64,000 nucleotides of DNA from Candidatus Saccharimonadota bacterium (GTDB lineage Bacteria; Patescibacteriota; Saccharimonadia; Saccharimonadales; Saccharimonadaceae), in the NCBI GenBank assembly GCA_017510925.1, contig JAFWLT010000005.1:1-64000 (forward strand). Direction: 5' to 3'. This document shows positions 7,741-14,560 of the stretch, piece by piece (within the stretch, counting starts at the first letter, position 1; the number at the start of each line of letters is the position of its first letter). The notes below the pieces were generated by a model. That model did no database searches. It had not been told where the DNA came from and saw nothing but the letters and a program-made list of their open reading frames with translations. Position numbers and translations under genes: made by a program.

Positions 7741-8382
7741 TTAGTCAAGATAAATGATTAAACGATGAGGAGTATTTGCCCCACCATCACAAGTCATCAT
7801 AGCTAATTTGTGACCCATAGCAAGAGTTACAAGTGAGCCCATCCACACGCCAGAACAGTTGTTGTAATTTGCATCACATCTAGCTAAGTTTTCACCGGTA
7901 ACGCCACGAGCGTTGGTATATGGCACCTTAGTAAAATGCTCAATACCAGCTACTCTATAAGAGGTGGTTACCCCATTTTCGGTTAAATTAACAGTAGAGC
8001 CTACACCGAGATATCTAAGGTAACCAAAGAGATTATTAGAGTTGTGTGCATAAACTAATTTTTCTGTACGATAAATATCTCTATAAGTAGGGGTAGCTAC
8101 TAGATCATCAGTTACTTTAGTGATAGTATAACTTTGGGCATTAGAAGTACTGCTACCAGTATTTCTGGTAGAAGCAATAACGGGGGTAGAGATATTTGCT
8201 GTCTCTGTGATTTCGTTTACCTCAGTTTTTGGAACAGAGGTTTTTTCGGACAATAGTTCTATAGATTGCTCTTGGCTATTAACAGGGGTATTCAAGATAT
8301 CTTTATTTACCTCTGGAGCATAAGAAGAGATCAAAAATGAGAGACCAAATACAGATAATAAAATTGTAATATAGCTTTTCAT
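7741..8382 (-). CDS. Sortase family transpeptidase (secreted or membrane-anchored)
   Basis: 213 residues starting at the ATG at 8382 (GGGAG lies 8 nt upstream; an upstream in-frame TTG at 8397 has no such site). Residues 5-22 form one hydrophobic signal/anchor helix, followed by a low-complexity S/T/E linker to about 85. The C-terminal half has the sortase triad: His113 (VYAHNSN), Cys198 (LAMMTCDGG) and Arg207 (PHRLIIYLD). Sortases cleave LPXTG-like signals and attach proteins to the wall or to each other. A candidate substrate is the surface protein at 14561-18355 (VPDTG). There is no adjacent substrate gene, so this may be a housekeeping enzyme. The class cannot be fixed by eye. Confidence 0.85.
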   Translation of the reverse strand: MKSYITILLSVFGLSFLISSYAPEVNKDILNTPVNSQEQSIELLSEKTSVPKTEVNEITETANISTPVIASTRNTGSSTSNAQSYTITKVTDDLVATPTYRDIYRTEKLVYAHNSNNLFGYLRYLGVGSTVNLTENGVTTSYRVAGIEHFTKVPYTNARGVTGENLARCDANYNNCSGVWMGSLVTLAMGHKLAMMTCDGGANTPHRLIIYLD

Positions 8383-8412
8383 CTCTATAACTCCCAACGG
8401 CTATATACCTAT

Positions 8413-8421
8413 ATTATAGCA
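8413..8421 (-). promoter_or_regulatory. Promoter of sortase gene 1
   Basis: Minus-strand TGCTATAAT, 30 nt before the start codon; divergent from the upp promoter. Confidence 0.75.
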
Positions 8422-8429
8422 TAAACAAC

Positions 8430-8458
8430 TTGAAAAGTCAATAAAAATGTGCTATAAT
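8430..8458 (+). promoter_or_regulatory. upp promoter (-35 and extended -10)
   Basis: TTGAAA, 17 bp, TATAAT, with TGTGC just before the -10. Confidence 0.82.
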
Positions 8459-8509
8459 AGAACGTAGAAAAAGGTGGGTTTTTGGTAGCTTTATAAGGAG
8501 GTGACAGGT

Positions 8510-9199
8510 ATGGAAAAACTTAAAGATAAGACTATAGTAGTAGCGCCTATGAAGATAAATTTAGCAAAGAATACTCATATTTTTAACGAGCATTCTCTGA
8601 TCCAGGCAAAAATTTCGGTCCTTCGGGACGAAAACACCCCGTCCTCAATTTTTAGGAAGGTAGTAGAAGAGATCACTATACTACTTGCATCTGATGCTCT
8701 TTCGCATCTTCCACTCGAGGATATAAGCGTCACTACGCCAATCTGCAAAACAACTGGCAGTAAAATTGCTGGTAAAAAGATGGTGTTAGTGCCGATTATC
8801 AGAGCAGGGCTGGCAATGGAGCCGGCGATGAAAGCCGTAGTACCTCAGGCAAGAACAGGTTTCTGTGGTGTTTATCGTGATCCGGATACTTCAAAACCGG
8901 TACCCTATTACTGGAAAATGCCCGATGATATTGGCAATCGCTCTGTTTTTATCTTAGACCCGATGCTCGCGACTGGTGGATCTATGCTTTATACGATCGA
9001 TCGTTTAAAGAAAGAACATCACTGTAAAAGCATCCATCTGATGAGCATCATTGCAGCGCCGGAAGGTGTAGATTTAATACAGACTCTCCATCCCGATGTA
9101 GAGATGTATATTGCGCAACTTGATGAAGGCCTTAACTGTGACCGGTACATAGTACCGGGACTTGGAGATGCCGGAGATCGTATCTACGGCACCAAATAA
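8510..9199 (+). CDS. upp: Uracil phosphoribosyltransferase
   Basis: This enzyme salvages uracil with PRPP to UMP. It has the PRPP loop ILDPMLATGGS and the C-terminal uracil-binding block IVPGLGDAGDRIYGTK. At 229 residues it is about 20 longer than the usual 208-209, with the extra at the N-terminus. The start is the ATG at 8510 because AAGGAGGTG ends 6 nt upstream; a GTG at 8501 lies inside the ribosome binding site. It is a single gene with its own promoter and terminator. Codon choice looks slightly more GC-rich than in neighbours. Confidence 0.94.
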   Translation: MEKLKDKTIVVAPMKINLAKNTHIFNEHSLIQAKISVLRDENTPSSIFRKVVEEITILLASDALSHLPLEDISVTTPICKTTGSKIAGKKMVLVPIIRAGLAMEPAMKAVVPQARTGFCGVYRDPDTSKPVPYYWKMPDDIGNRSVFILDPMLATGGSMLYTIDRLKKEHHCKSIHLMSIIAAPEGVDLIQTLHPDVEMYIAQLDEGLNCDRYIVPGLGDAGDRIYGTK

Positions 9200-9218
9200 C
9201 CCACCCCCTTTTTACGAG

Positions 9219-9245
9219 AGCTGGCTCCTCGGAGCCAGCTTTTTC
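9219..9245 (+). terminator. upp terminator
   Basis: Stem AGCTGGCTCC/GGAGCCAGCT with a 2-nt loop, then TTTTC; it runs straight into the next promoter. Confidence 0.9.
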
Positions 9246-9246
9246 G

Positions 9247-9255
9247 TGCTATAAT
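9247..9255 (+). promoter_or_regulatory. Extended -10 of the 88-residue ORF
   Basis: TGCTATAAT ending 6 nt before the ATG at 9262: the leaderless arrangement. Confidence 0.75.
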
Positions 9256-9261
9256 AAAAAT

Positions 9262-9528
9262 ATGAAAAGTGGAGAGAAAGCTGCAGACCCTATAGGTGAA
9301 ATCTCTACATCTACTGGGAATTCTGACCCTGGTAACAGATGGCGTAGGTTTTTAGATGCTGAGGAAATAGACAAAAGGCACACAGAATCTGTGCGCTACC
9401 GTAACGAAATTGGTAAGACTGCTGAAGAAATTAGAAAAGATAAAAAAGAAATTCAAAAGATGGGCAAAACGGCTTTTCAGCAGATGTTAAATAAACAAAT
9501 AGAAAACATAAAAAATGGTGGAGTATAG
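9262..9528 (+). CDS. Small charged hypothetical protein
   Basis: 88 residues, rich in Lys and Glu, predicted mostly helical from about residue 30 (RWRRFLDAEEIDKRH onward); no signal peptide or membrane segment. I do not recognise a family. The ATG follows the -10 by 6 nt with no ribosome binding site. The last codons and the stop (GGTGGAGTATAG) lie inside a direct repeat of the tRNA-Ala 3' end, so the present C-terminus may be the product of a recombination event. Coding status is supported by the promoter spacing and a terminator-like hairpin downstream, not by homology. Confidence 0.55.
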   Translation: MKSGEKAADPIGEISTSTGNSDPGNRWRRFLDAEEIDKRHTESVRYRNEIGKTAEEIRKDKKEIQKMGKTAFQQMLNKQIENIKNGGV

Positions 9529-9533
9529 GAGAT
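9516..9533 (+). repeat. Copy of the tRNA-Ala(GGC) 3' end (att-like direct repeat)
   Basis: The 18 bp TGGTGGAGTATAGGAGAT are identical to 9597-9614, which form the CCA end, acceptor strand and T-arm strand of the minus-strand tRNA-Ala. The copy starts 81 bp beyond the tRNA's own 3' end. Its ATAGGAGAT pairs with ATCTCCTAT at 9538-9546. Confidence 0.8.
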
Positions 9534-9556
9534 AGGGATCTCCTATCCTCGGCATG

Positions 9557-9598
9557 CAACATTAAAAAACGAACCTAGCGGTTCATTTTTCAATGTTG
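9557..9598. terminator. Bidirectional terminator hairpin
   Basis: Long stem CAACATT-A5-GAACC / GGTTC-T5-AATGTTG with two mismatches and loop TAGC. The A/T runs make it work both for the plus-strand small gene and the minus-strand tRNA-Ala. Confidence 0.75.
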
Positions 9599-9672
9599 GT
9601 GGAGTATAGGAGATTCGAACTCCTCACCTCTTCCATGCCATGGAAGCGCTCTACCAAATGAGCTAATACCCC
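9597..9672 (-). tRNA. tRNA-Ala (anticodon GGC)
   Basis: Minus-strand cloverleaf: acceptor GGGGTAT/ATACTCC with G3:U70, D arm GCTC/GAGC, anticodon stem CTTCC/GGAAG around ATGGCAT (anticodon GGC), T arm AGGAG/CTCCT, encoded CCA. A -10 (TGATAGAAT, hexamer 9681-9686) lies 8 nt upstream. Confidence 0.94.
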
Positions 9673-9696
9673 ATACTTTTATTCTATCATAAAACG

Positions 9697-9705
9697 TGTT
9701 AAAAT
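9697..9705 (+). promoter_or_regulatory. trpS extended -10 (leaderless spacing)
   Basis: TGTTAAAAT; the hexamer ends 6 nt before the trpS ATG. Confidence 0.7.
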
Positions 9706-9711
9706 TAAAGT

Positions 9712-10722
9712 ATGAAGACGATTTTAACGGGGATCAGATCAAACTCAGTATTAACGCTTGGCAACTATCTTGGGGCGCTTCTACCGATGGTGAGGCTATC
9801 AAATGAGCACTCAAATAATTTTAATATCAACATTTTTGTGCCAGATCTTCACTCGATTATTTCTGATGTAGATGGCAGTCTTCAAGAAAATATCATTAGA
9901 ACCATCAAATATTATCTAGCTGCTGGGCTAGATATTAATGAGAACGTACATATTTATCGTCAGAGCCACGTGCCAGCACATTCAGAGCTTTGCTGGATTT
10001 TGAACTGCGTAGCCACAATGGGCGAGTTAAACAGAATGACTCAATATAAAGAAAAGTCCGAGGGTAAGGCTTCTTGTAACGTAGGTATTTTTGATTATCC
10101 AGTGTTGATGGCAGCTGACATTTTGCTTTATGACGCTACTTATATTCCACTTGGCGAGGACCAATTCCAACATATTGAACTTACTCGTGATATTGCTGAG
10201 AGATTTAACCATAAATTTGGCGATATCTTTACCGTTCCAGCTCCTACTCGTGAACAGGTGGCCTTTATGGAAGTAGACGAGCCAATTAGGATTAGAGATC
10301 TTCAAAATCCTGAGAAGAAAATGAGCAAATCTACAGCAGCTGAAAATTCCAAGATTATGCTTGATGATGAGCCATTTAAGGCAGCTAAAAAGATTATGAG
10401 CGCCACTACAGATTCGTTTGAAGATATCCAGTTCGATTTTGAAACCAGACCAGGCATTTCTAATTTGCTTTATATCGAGGCGCTAGTTTCTAATACTCCA
10501 CTTTCTGAGGTAATTGCTAAATGGCAAGGCGTTTCTCGCTATGGTGATCTTAAAAAAGAGGTGGCAAACAGCGTTTCTGAGATGTTGGTGAGCTTCCAAA
10601 AGCGTTTAGCAGAGATTTCTGACGAAGATGTATTAAAGCTACTTGAAGATGGTGAAAAATACGCCAACCACGTAGCGAACGCCAAATTATTAGAGGTACA
10701 AACGGCGTTTGGATTAAGATGA
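9712..10722 (+). CDS. trpS: Tryptophanyl-tRNA synthetase
   Basis: This class I aminoacyl-tRNA synthetase charges tRNA-Trp. 336 residues is family length. The HIGH-like motif reads TLGNYLGA near the N-terminus, and the KMSKS loop is intact in EKKMSKSTAAENSKIML (around residue 203). GIFDYPVLMAADILLYD and GEDQFQHIELTRDIAERFN are diagnostic of TrpRS. There is no ribosome binding site: the ATG follows the -10 by 6 nt. It ends with TGA, and the next gene's ATG overlaps that stop by 4 nt. Confidence 0.96.
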   Translation: MKTILTGIRSNSVLTLGNYLGALLPMVRLSNEHSNNFNINIFVPDLHSIISDVDGSLQENIIRTIKYYLAAGLDINENVHIYRQSHVPAHSELCWILNCVATMGELNRMTQYKEKSEGKASCNVGIFDYPVLMAADILLYDATYIPLGEDQFQHIELTRDIAERFNHKFGDIFTVPAPTREQVAFMEVDEPIRIRDLQNPEKKMSKSTAAENSKIMLDDEPFKAAKKIMSATTDSFEDIQFDFETRPGISNLLYIEALVSNTPLSEVIAKWQGVSRYGDLKKEVANSVSEMLVSFQKRLAEISDEDVLKLLEDGEKYANHVANAKLLEVQTAFGLR

Positions 10723-11597
10723 TCAGGACTGGCAAAAAATTTAGCAAACCAGAGATGTCGCGCGTGATCAACGGTGACACTGTGCTTGATGAAGCCCCAG
10801 AAAAAGCCGAAAAAATCCGTCTTGATACAATGATGGTGGGGATTTACAAGAGCTATAATCGCTCTACACTCCAAAAATTCATTAAAAATGGTTTCGTAAA
10901 AGTAGATGGTGTTGAAGTCTTGAAACCAAATGCCTTATTTGAAGAGGGAGTAAAAATTGATCTCGAAATACCAGACGAAATGAAAAACGCCGATGTAAAA
11001 CCAGAGGTAATTTACGAAGACGAAAATGTATTGGTGCTAGATAAGCCGGCTGGGCTGCTTTCTATGGCGAAAGGTGGCTATTGTCCAGAAAAGACCTTGG
11101 AGGATTTTGGGCTTTTGGTTCATAGGCTAGATAGGGATACTTCTGGGGTGGTGATTTTGGCTAAAAATCCCAAAACTCAAACAATGCTTAGGCGTCAGTT
11201 TCAGGATAGGAAAGCTCACAAAACTTACTATGCCGTTATTACAGGGGTACCAAAGCTAAAGGAAGCGCGTCTCAATCTTCCGATTATGAGGGATTTAAAA
11301 CATCCTACTACGTTTAGGGTGGACCCTAGAGGCAAAGAATCAGAGACTTTTTATAAGGTGATAAAGTCTGATGATAAACACGCTCTAGTGGAGCTAAAAC
11401 CTACTTCTGGGCGTACGCATCAGCTTAGAGTGCATATGAAATATCTGGAACACCCAATCGTGGGGGATCCAATTTATGGCGTAGAAAAAGGAGATAGACT
11501 TTATCTTCACGCAGGAAGCCTAGAAATAACTTTACCGGGTGGCATTAGAAAGACTTTTGAGGCCAAATTACCGGAGAGTTTTAACGATGTTTTTTGA
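10719..11597 (+). CDS. RluA-family 23S rRNA/tRNA pseudouridine synthase
   Basis: 292 residues. An S4-like RNA-binding domain occupies about residues 30-85 (IRLDTMMVGIYKSYNRSTLQ, FVKVDGVEVLKP), followed by the RluA catalytic domain. The catalytic Asp is D138 in VHRLDRDTSGVVILAK. The C-terminal GRTHQLRVHMKYLEHPIVGDPIYG block is complete. It isomerises specific uridines in rRNA; RluD is the closest functional guess, but the target cannot be read from sequence. It overlaps trpS by 4 nt (ATGA) and the next gene by 11 nt. Confidence 0.93.
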   Translation: MIRTGKKFSKPEMSRVINGDTVLDEAPEKAEKIRLDTMMVGIYKSYNRSTLQKFIKNGFVKVDGVEVLKPNALFEEGVKIDLEIPDEMKNADVKPEVIYEDENVLVLDKPAGLLSMAKGGYCPEKTLEDFGLLVHRLDRDTSGVVILAKNPKTQTMLRRQFQDRKAHKTYYAVITGVPKLKEARLNLPIMRDLKHPTTFRVDPRGKESETFYKVIKSDDKHALVELKPTSGRTHQLRVHMKYLEHPIVGDPIYGVEKGDRLYLHAGSLEITLPGGIRKTFEAKLPESFNDVF

Positions 11598-12249
11598 AAA
11601 TTTAGCTGATATTCCTAAAATTGCAGAGAAGGTGGGGTGTTCGATTTTTGTGGTGCCAAAAGACGCTAAAACAGGGATTAAAGATGCAATTATTCTAGAG
11701 CCTACAACTAAAGTGACTATCACCATAGACCAAGTGAGGGAAGTTTTGGGACAATTTACTACTAAACTTTTAAAGCCACAGTTTATTATGATATCTCCAG
11801 CTGATAAATTGGGTGAAGAGGCTGAAAACGCCATCCTCAAGAATCTTGAGGAGCCAAAAGAAAATCTACATTTTGTTTTGATTACCGATCAGCCGTCTAA
11901 ACTTCTTCCTACGATACTTAGCCGAGCTGCGCTTTATATTTGGAGGGATGGTAAAACTTCTCTAAAGGAGATTTCTGCAGATGACAAAACCAAGGCCCTA
12001 GCTAAAAAGTTTTTAGTGGCTAAAGACAGAGAGTTGGTAGATCTAGCTGAAGAACTAACTAAGAAGAAAGATGGCGTGCGCGAATATGTGCTCGATATTC
12101 TCTCGGTGGCAATAGAGATGGCTTATAAATCGTATTTTATAACCTCTAAATCTGCTTTTCTTGCTAAGATCCCTAAACTTCTCAATTGCTATGAAAATAT
12201 CTCTAGAAATGGGCATATTAAGCTCCATTTAGTGGCAGATTTGATGTAA
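11587..12249 (+). CDS. holB: DNA polymerase III delta'-like subunit (short form)
   Basis: 220 residues, beginning at the ATG at 11587 inside the end of the previous gene. KPQFIMISPADKLGEEAENAILKNLEEP followed by LPTILSRA matches the sensor and SRC-type region of clamp-loader delta' subunits, which bind the clamp loader and help load the sliding clamp. The N-terminal ATP-binding part is much reduced and no Walker A motif is visible, as expected for delta' but in a shorter protein than usual (about 330). Family call likely; loss of the N-terminal lid is real in this frame. Confidence 0.75.
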   Translation: MFFENLADIPKIAEKVGCSIFVVPKDAKTGIKDAIILEPTTKVTITIDQVREVLGQFTTKLLKPQFIMISPADKLGEEAENAILKNLEEPKENLHFVLITDQPSKLLPTILSRAALYIWRDGKTSLKEISADDKTKALAKKFLVAKDRELVDLAEELTKKKDGVREYVLDILSVAIEMAYKSYFITSKSAFLAKIPKLLNCYENISRNGHIKLHLVADLM

Positions 12250-12252
12250 ATG

Positions 12253-12261
12253 TGTTAATAT
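12253..12261 (+). promoter_or_regulatory. Extended -10 of the TPR protein gene
   Basis: TGTTAATAT, ending 6 nt before the ATG at 12268. Confidence 0.6.
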
Positions 12262-12267
12262 AGGTAT

Positions 12268-13020
12268 ATGATAGCAGTACTTGTTATGCTAAGTTTTGCA
12301 GCTTTTATGGCTTTTTTGATGCCTCTCGAGCCTAGAGAAAAGAAGGAAGAAGAGAAATCACCAAAGTATAAAGCTCAGATGAAAAAACTCTGGCAGGTGG
12401 CACAGACTTCTATGAAAGAGCACAAGCCGTCTAGGGCCGAGAAAGCATTGCTTACCATTCTTAAATTCGACGAGAAAAACGCAGCGGCCTACAACCGTTT
12501 AGGTATTCTTTATGCTAAGAGCAAAAAATACGATGAGGCTGTGGAATGTTTTGAAATTGCCCAATCTCTAGACAATAACCCTGCTTCTATTCATAACGCT
12601 GGTTTGATTTACCTTGAGACTGGCGCTTACGAAAAAGCTGAGATGGCTTTTCATCAGGCAATTGAACTTGAAGGTGATATCCCTGCTAGATTTTTGGCTT
12701 TGGCTAAAACAGAGGAGAAATTGGGTAAGACTAAGAAGGCTATTGAAGCTTTAGAGAGCGCTTACGAGCTAGATCCGTCGGTAGCTACTTTACGTCAGAT
12801 TTTGGCAATCTATGAGGCCGATGGTGATACAGAAGCTGCTACAGCCACTACAGCCAGAATTGAGGCTCAAATTGCTAGAGATAGTGCAGCCAAGAGAAAA
12901 CGTTCTAGAAGAATGGCAAGGCCAACCAAGCAGCCGGCCAAAATATCTAAAGCTCCAGCAAGGCCAGCCCCAAAGCCAGTAAAAAAGATGCCAAAAAAGG
13001 CTAAAATCTCGATCAAGTAA
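12268..13020 (+). CDS. Membrane-anchored TPR protein
   Basis: 250 residues. Residues 1-18 are hydrophobic (IAVLVMLSFAAFMAFLM), so the protein is anchored with its bulk probably in the cytoplasm. Three to four tetratricopeptide repeats follow from about 55 to 195 (AYNRLGILYAKSKKYDEAVECF and similar). The last 45 residues are a Lys/Arg/Pro/Ala-rich tail that could bind nucleic acid or membrane. TPR arrays mediate protein-protein contact; the partner is unknown. Expressed from a -10 placed 6 nt before the ATG. Confidence 0.82.
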   Translation: MIAVLVMLSFAAFMAFLMPLEPREKKEEEKSPKYKAQMKKLWQVAQTSMKEHKPSRAEKALLTILKFDEKNAAAYNRLGILYAKSKKYDEAVECFEIAQSLDNNPASIHNAGLIYLETGAYEKAEMAFHQAIELEGDIPARFLALAKTEEKLGKTKKAIEALESAYELDPSVATLRQILAIYEADGDTEAATATTARIEAQIARDSAAKRKRSRRMARPTKQPAKISKAPARPAPKPVKKMPKKAKISIK

Positions 13021-13108
13021 AAAGAGCACCAGGGGTGGCGTTGCAAAGTTACTGAAAATATGATACTATATTGATGGTAGTTGGTTTCTTTTTACAGGAG
13101 GTGGGTTT

Positions 13109-13786
13109 ATGGAAAGAACTATGGACTTTAATGTTTATGACAAGATTTCTAAAGGTGAATATATCGCGAGGGGGGATATGCTCTACACTAAAGAAGAAAT
13201 TGAGAAGATGCTTTCGGAGTCTGGGCTTAATAGTTTAGATATGCAGCTGCTTTGTGATTTAAATGTTAACGATGCGTTGACTGAGATTACGGAGATAGCA
13301 GGGGAAGATTTCTTGGCACTTCAGCCGTACGAACATCTGAATTTACCGGATGATGGTTGGACAGTGAAAAAATTCTTCACTTTAGAAAGAAAAACTGGCT
13401 TTCTCTATATTCTGGCAGCGTGGCAGTTCTTGCTCTTTGGACTAGCTGGTGCTGTACTTAAAATAAGAGGAGCTGCTGGTTTTATAGATTTCGTACTTCC
13501 TATGCTGTTTCTCCTGATTTCTTATGTTGGTACTGCGTTGGTGGTGACTATCTTAGAACCTATGTGGAGCAAAGAGGCTATAGAGGACGCTGCTGTGCCG
13601 GAGGATGCAATGCGCTCCCAGGCGAAGGAGATCCTAAAAAGGCGTCAGAATATTTTGAATTCGGTTTGCAATACCTTTCATATGTATGAATGTATGCAGC
13701 AAGCAATCGAGGATGAAGACGACAATTCGAAAACGACACTTAGAATTTGCCATCCTGAGGATAGCGCCATTGATGACCTAAAGTAA
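13109..13786 (+). CDS. Orphan membrane protein with two TM helices
   Basis: 225 residues with no family I recognise. Two hydrophobic helices lie at about 98-118 (FLYILAAWQFLLFGLAGAVL) and 128-150 (VLPMLFLLISYVGTALVVTIL). Both flanking parts are acidic and probably cytoplasmic. The start is fixed by CAGGAGGTGGGTTT before the ATG. It forms a single-gene unit with a leader and its own strong terminator. The leader and ribosome-binding style match other orphan genes here (25880, 26335, 52878, 58277). Confidence 0.8.
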   Translation: MERTMDFNVYDKISKGEYIARGDMLYTKEEIEKMLSESGLNSLDMQLLCDLNVNDALTEITEIAGEDFLALQPYEHLNLPDDGWTVKKFFTLERKTGFLYILAAWQFLLFGLAGAVLKIRGAAGFIDFVLPMLFLLISYVGTALVVTILEPMWSKEAIEDAAVPEDAMRSQAKEILKRRQNILNSVCNTFHMYECMQQAIEDEDDNSKTTLRICHPEDSAIDDLK

Positions 13787-13795
13787 TCTTGTGAC

Positions 13796-13826
13796 AAAAA
13801 TGGCCCCCTTCTGGGGGCCTTTTTTA
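13796..13826 (+). terminator. Terminator after the orphan membrane protein
   Basis: Stem GGCCCCC/GGGGGCC, loop TTCT, then T6. It touches the 3' end of the convergent gene. Confidence 0.93.
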
Positions 13827-14543
13827 TTCTTCTTCATCTTCTTCGCTGCCGTCGATTCCGATCTCCACTTCTGGGTCTTTTTCGCCGGTTTTCATAATAT
13901 GGACGATATTTTTGCCGTCGTTGATAGTGCCACGGATATTCTCTTTGGTAGAAACGGTAAGAACTTCAATGATGCCTGCTACAGTAGTAAGTACGCCCAT
14001 CACAACATACCAGCCCACTTCGAGCCCGTCGGAATTAATAATGAAAAATGGGCCAAGGATTAGCTCAAATACCATTAAAACTAGGCGAAATTCCCATTTA
14101 AGGGTTTTGTTTTGACGCCCCTTATAGACGTTAAAAATATTTAGGACGCCGTTTAAGGTGGTGAAGAAGCCGGCCATAAGATTGAGGGCCTTATCGGTAA
14201 ATTGGTGGTTCGAAAGCAAGAAAACGCCAATTCCAGCGATCGCTGCATAGACCAAACCTTCTATAATTTGGGCAAATAATTCGCGCTTTTTGACCTCATC
14301 TTCGGTGCCTTTGTAGCCGTCATATTCAGATTTGAGATAGCCTAGTTTGCAAGCCGACCAAAGAGTAAGAGCGACGCCGAGGGAAGTAATTAAGATTGGA
14401 AGTGAGTAGACATCATTACCTTTGCCTTGAATAGCGCCGATAAACATCATTACGCCAGATGAGAGCATCATAATTGATGCTACGAGTTTGTTTTTTAAGA
14501 AGATTTTGTAGGCAGAAAGGCCTCGTTTTACCATTTTATCCAT
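13824..14543 (-). CDS. Multi-pass membrane protein, DUF308/HdeD-like
   Basis: 239 residues with about six hydrophobic segments arranged in pairs (residues about 20-38, 48-64, 90-108, 120-138, 150-168, 175-195) and an acidic C-terminal tail ending in DGSEEDEEE. The pattern of short loops and Gly-rich helices resembles DUF308 (HdeD) proteins, but I cannot confirm this by eye. Function unknown. On the minus strand TGCTAAAAT ends 6 nt before the ATG, with no ribosome binding site. Confidence 0.75.
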   Translation of the reverse strand: MDKMVKRGLSAYKIFLKNKLVASIMMLSSGVMMFIGAIQGKGNDVYSLPILITSLGVALTLWSACKLGYLKSEYDGYKGTEDEVKKRELFAQIIEGLVYAAIAGIGVFLLSNHQFTDKALNLMAGFFTTLNGVLNIFNVYKGRQNKTLKWEFRLVLMVFELILGPFFIINSDGLEVGWYVVMGVLTTVAGIIEVLTVSTKENIRGTINDGKNIVHIMKTGEKDPEVEIGIDGSEEDEEE

Positions 14544-14558
14544 AGTTTTATTTTAGCA
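14544..14558 (-). promoter_or_regulatory. Leaderless-type promoter of the DUF308-like gene
   Basis: Minus-strand TGCTAAAAT followed by AAAACT and then the ATG. Confidence 0.65.
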
Positions 14559-14560
14559 CA

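Noticed and set aside
10720-10722. Possible UGA recoding (Gly), as in Gracilibacteria and SR1
   Set aside because: TGA ends trpS, gpsA and the 25880 gene at the expected length, and no in-frame TGA interrupts conserved genes. Standard code 11 fits.
13021-13108. Clear promoter for the orphan membrane protein gene
   Set aside because: A TGATACTAT near 13065 is possible but weak, so I did not list it as a promoter feature.
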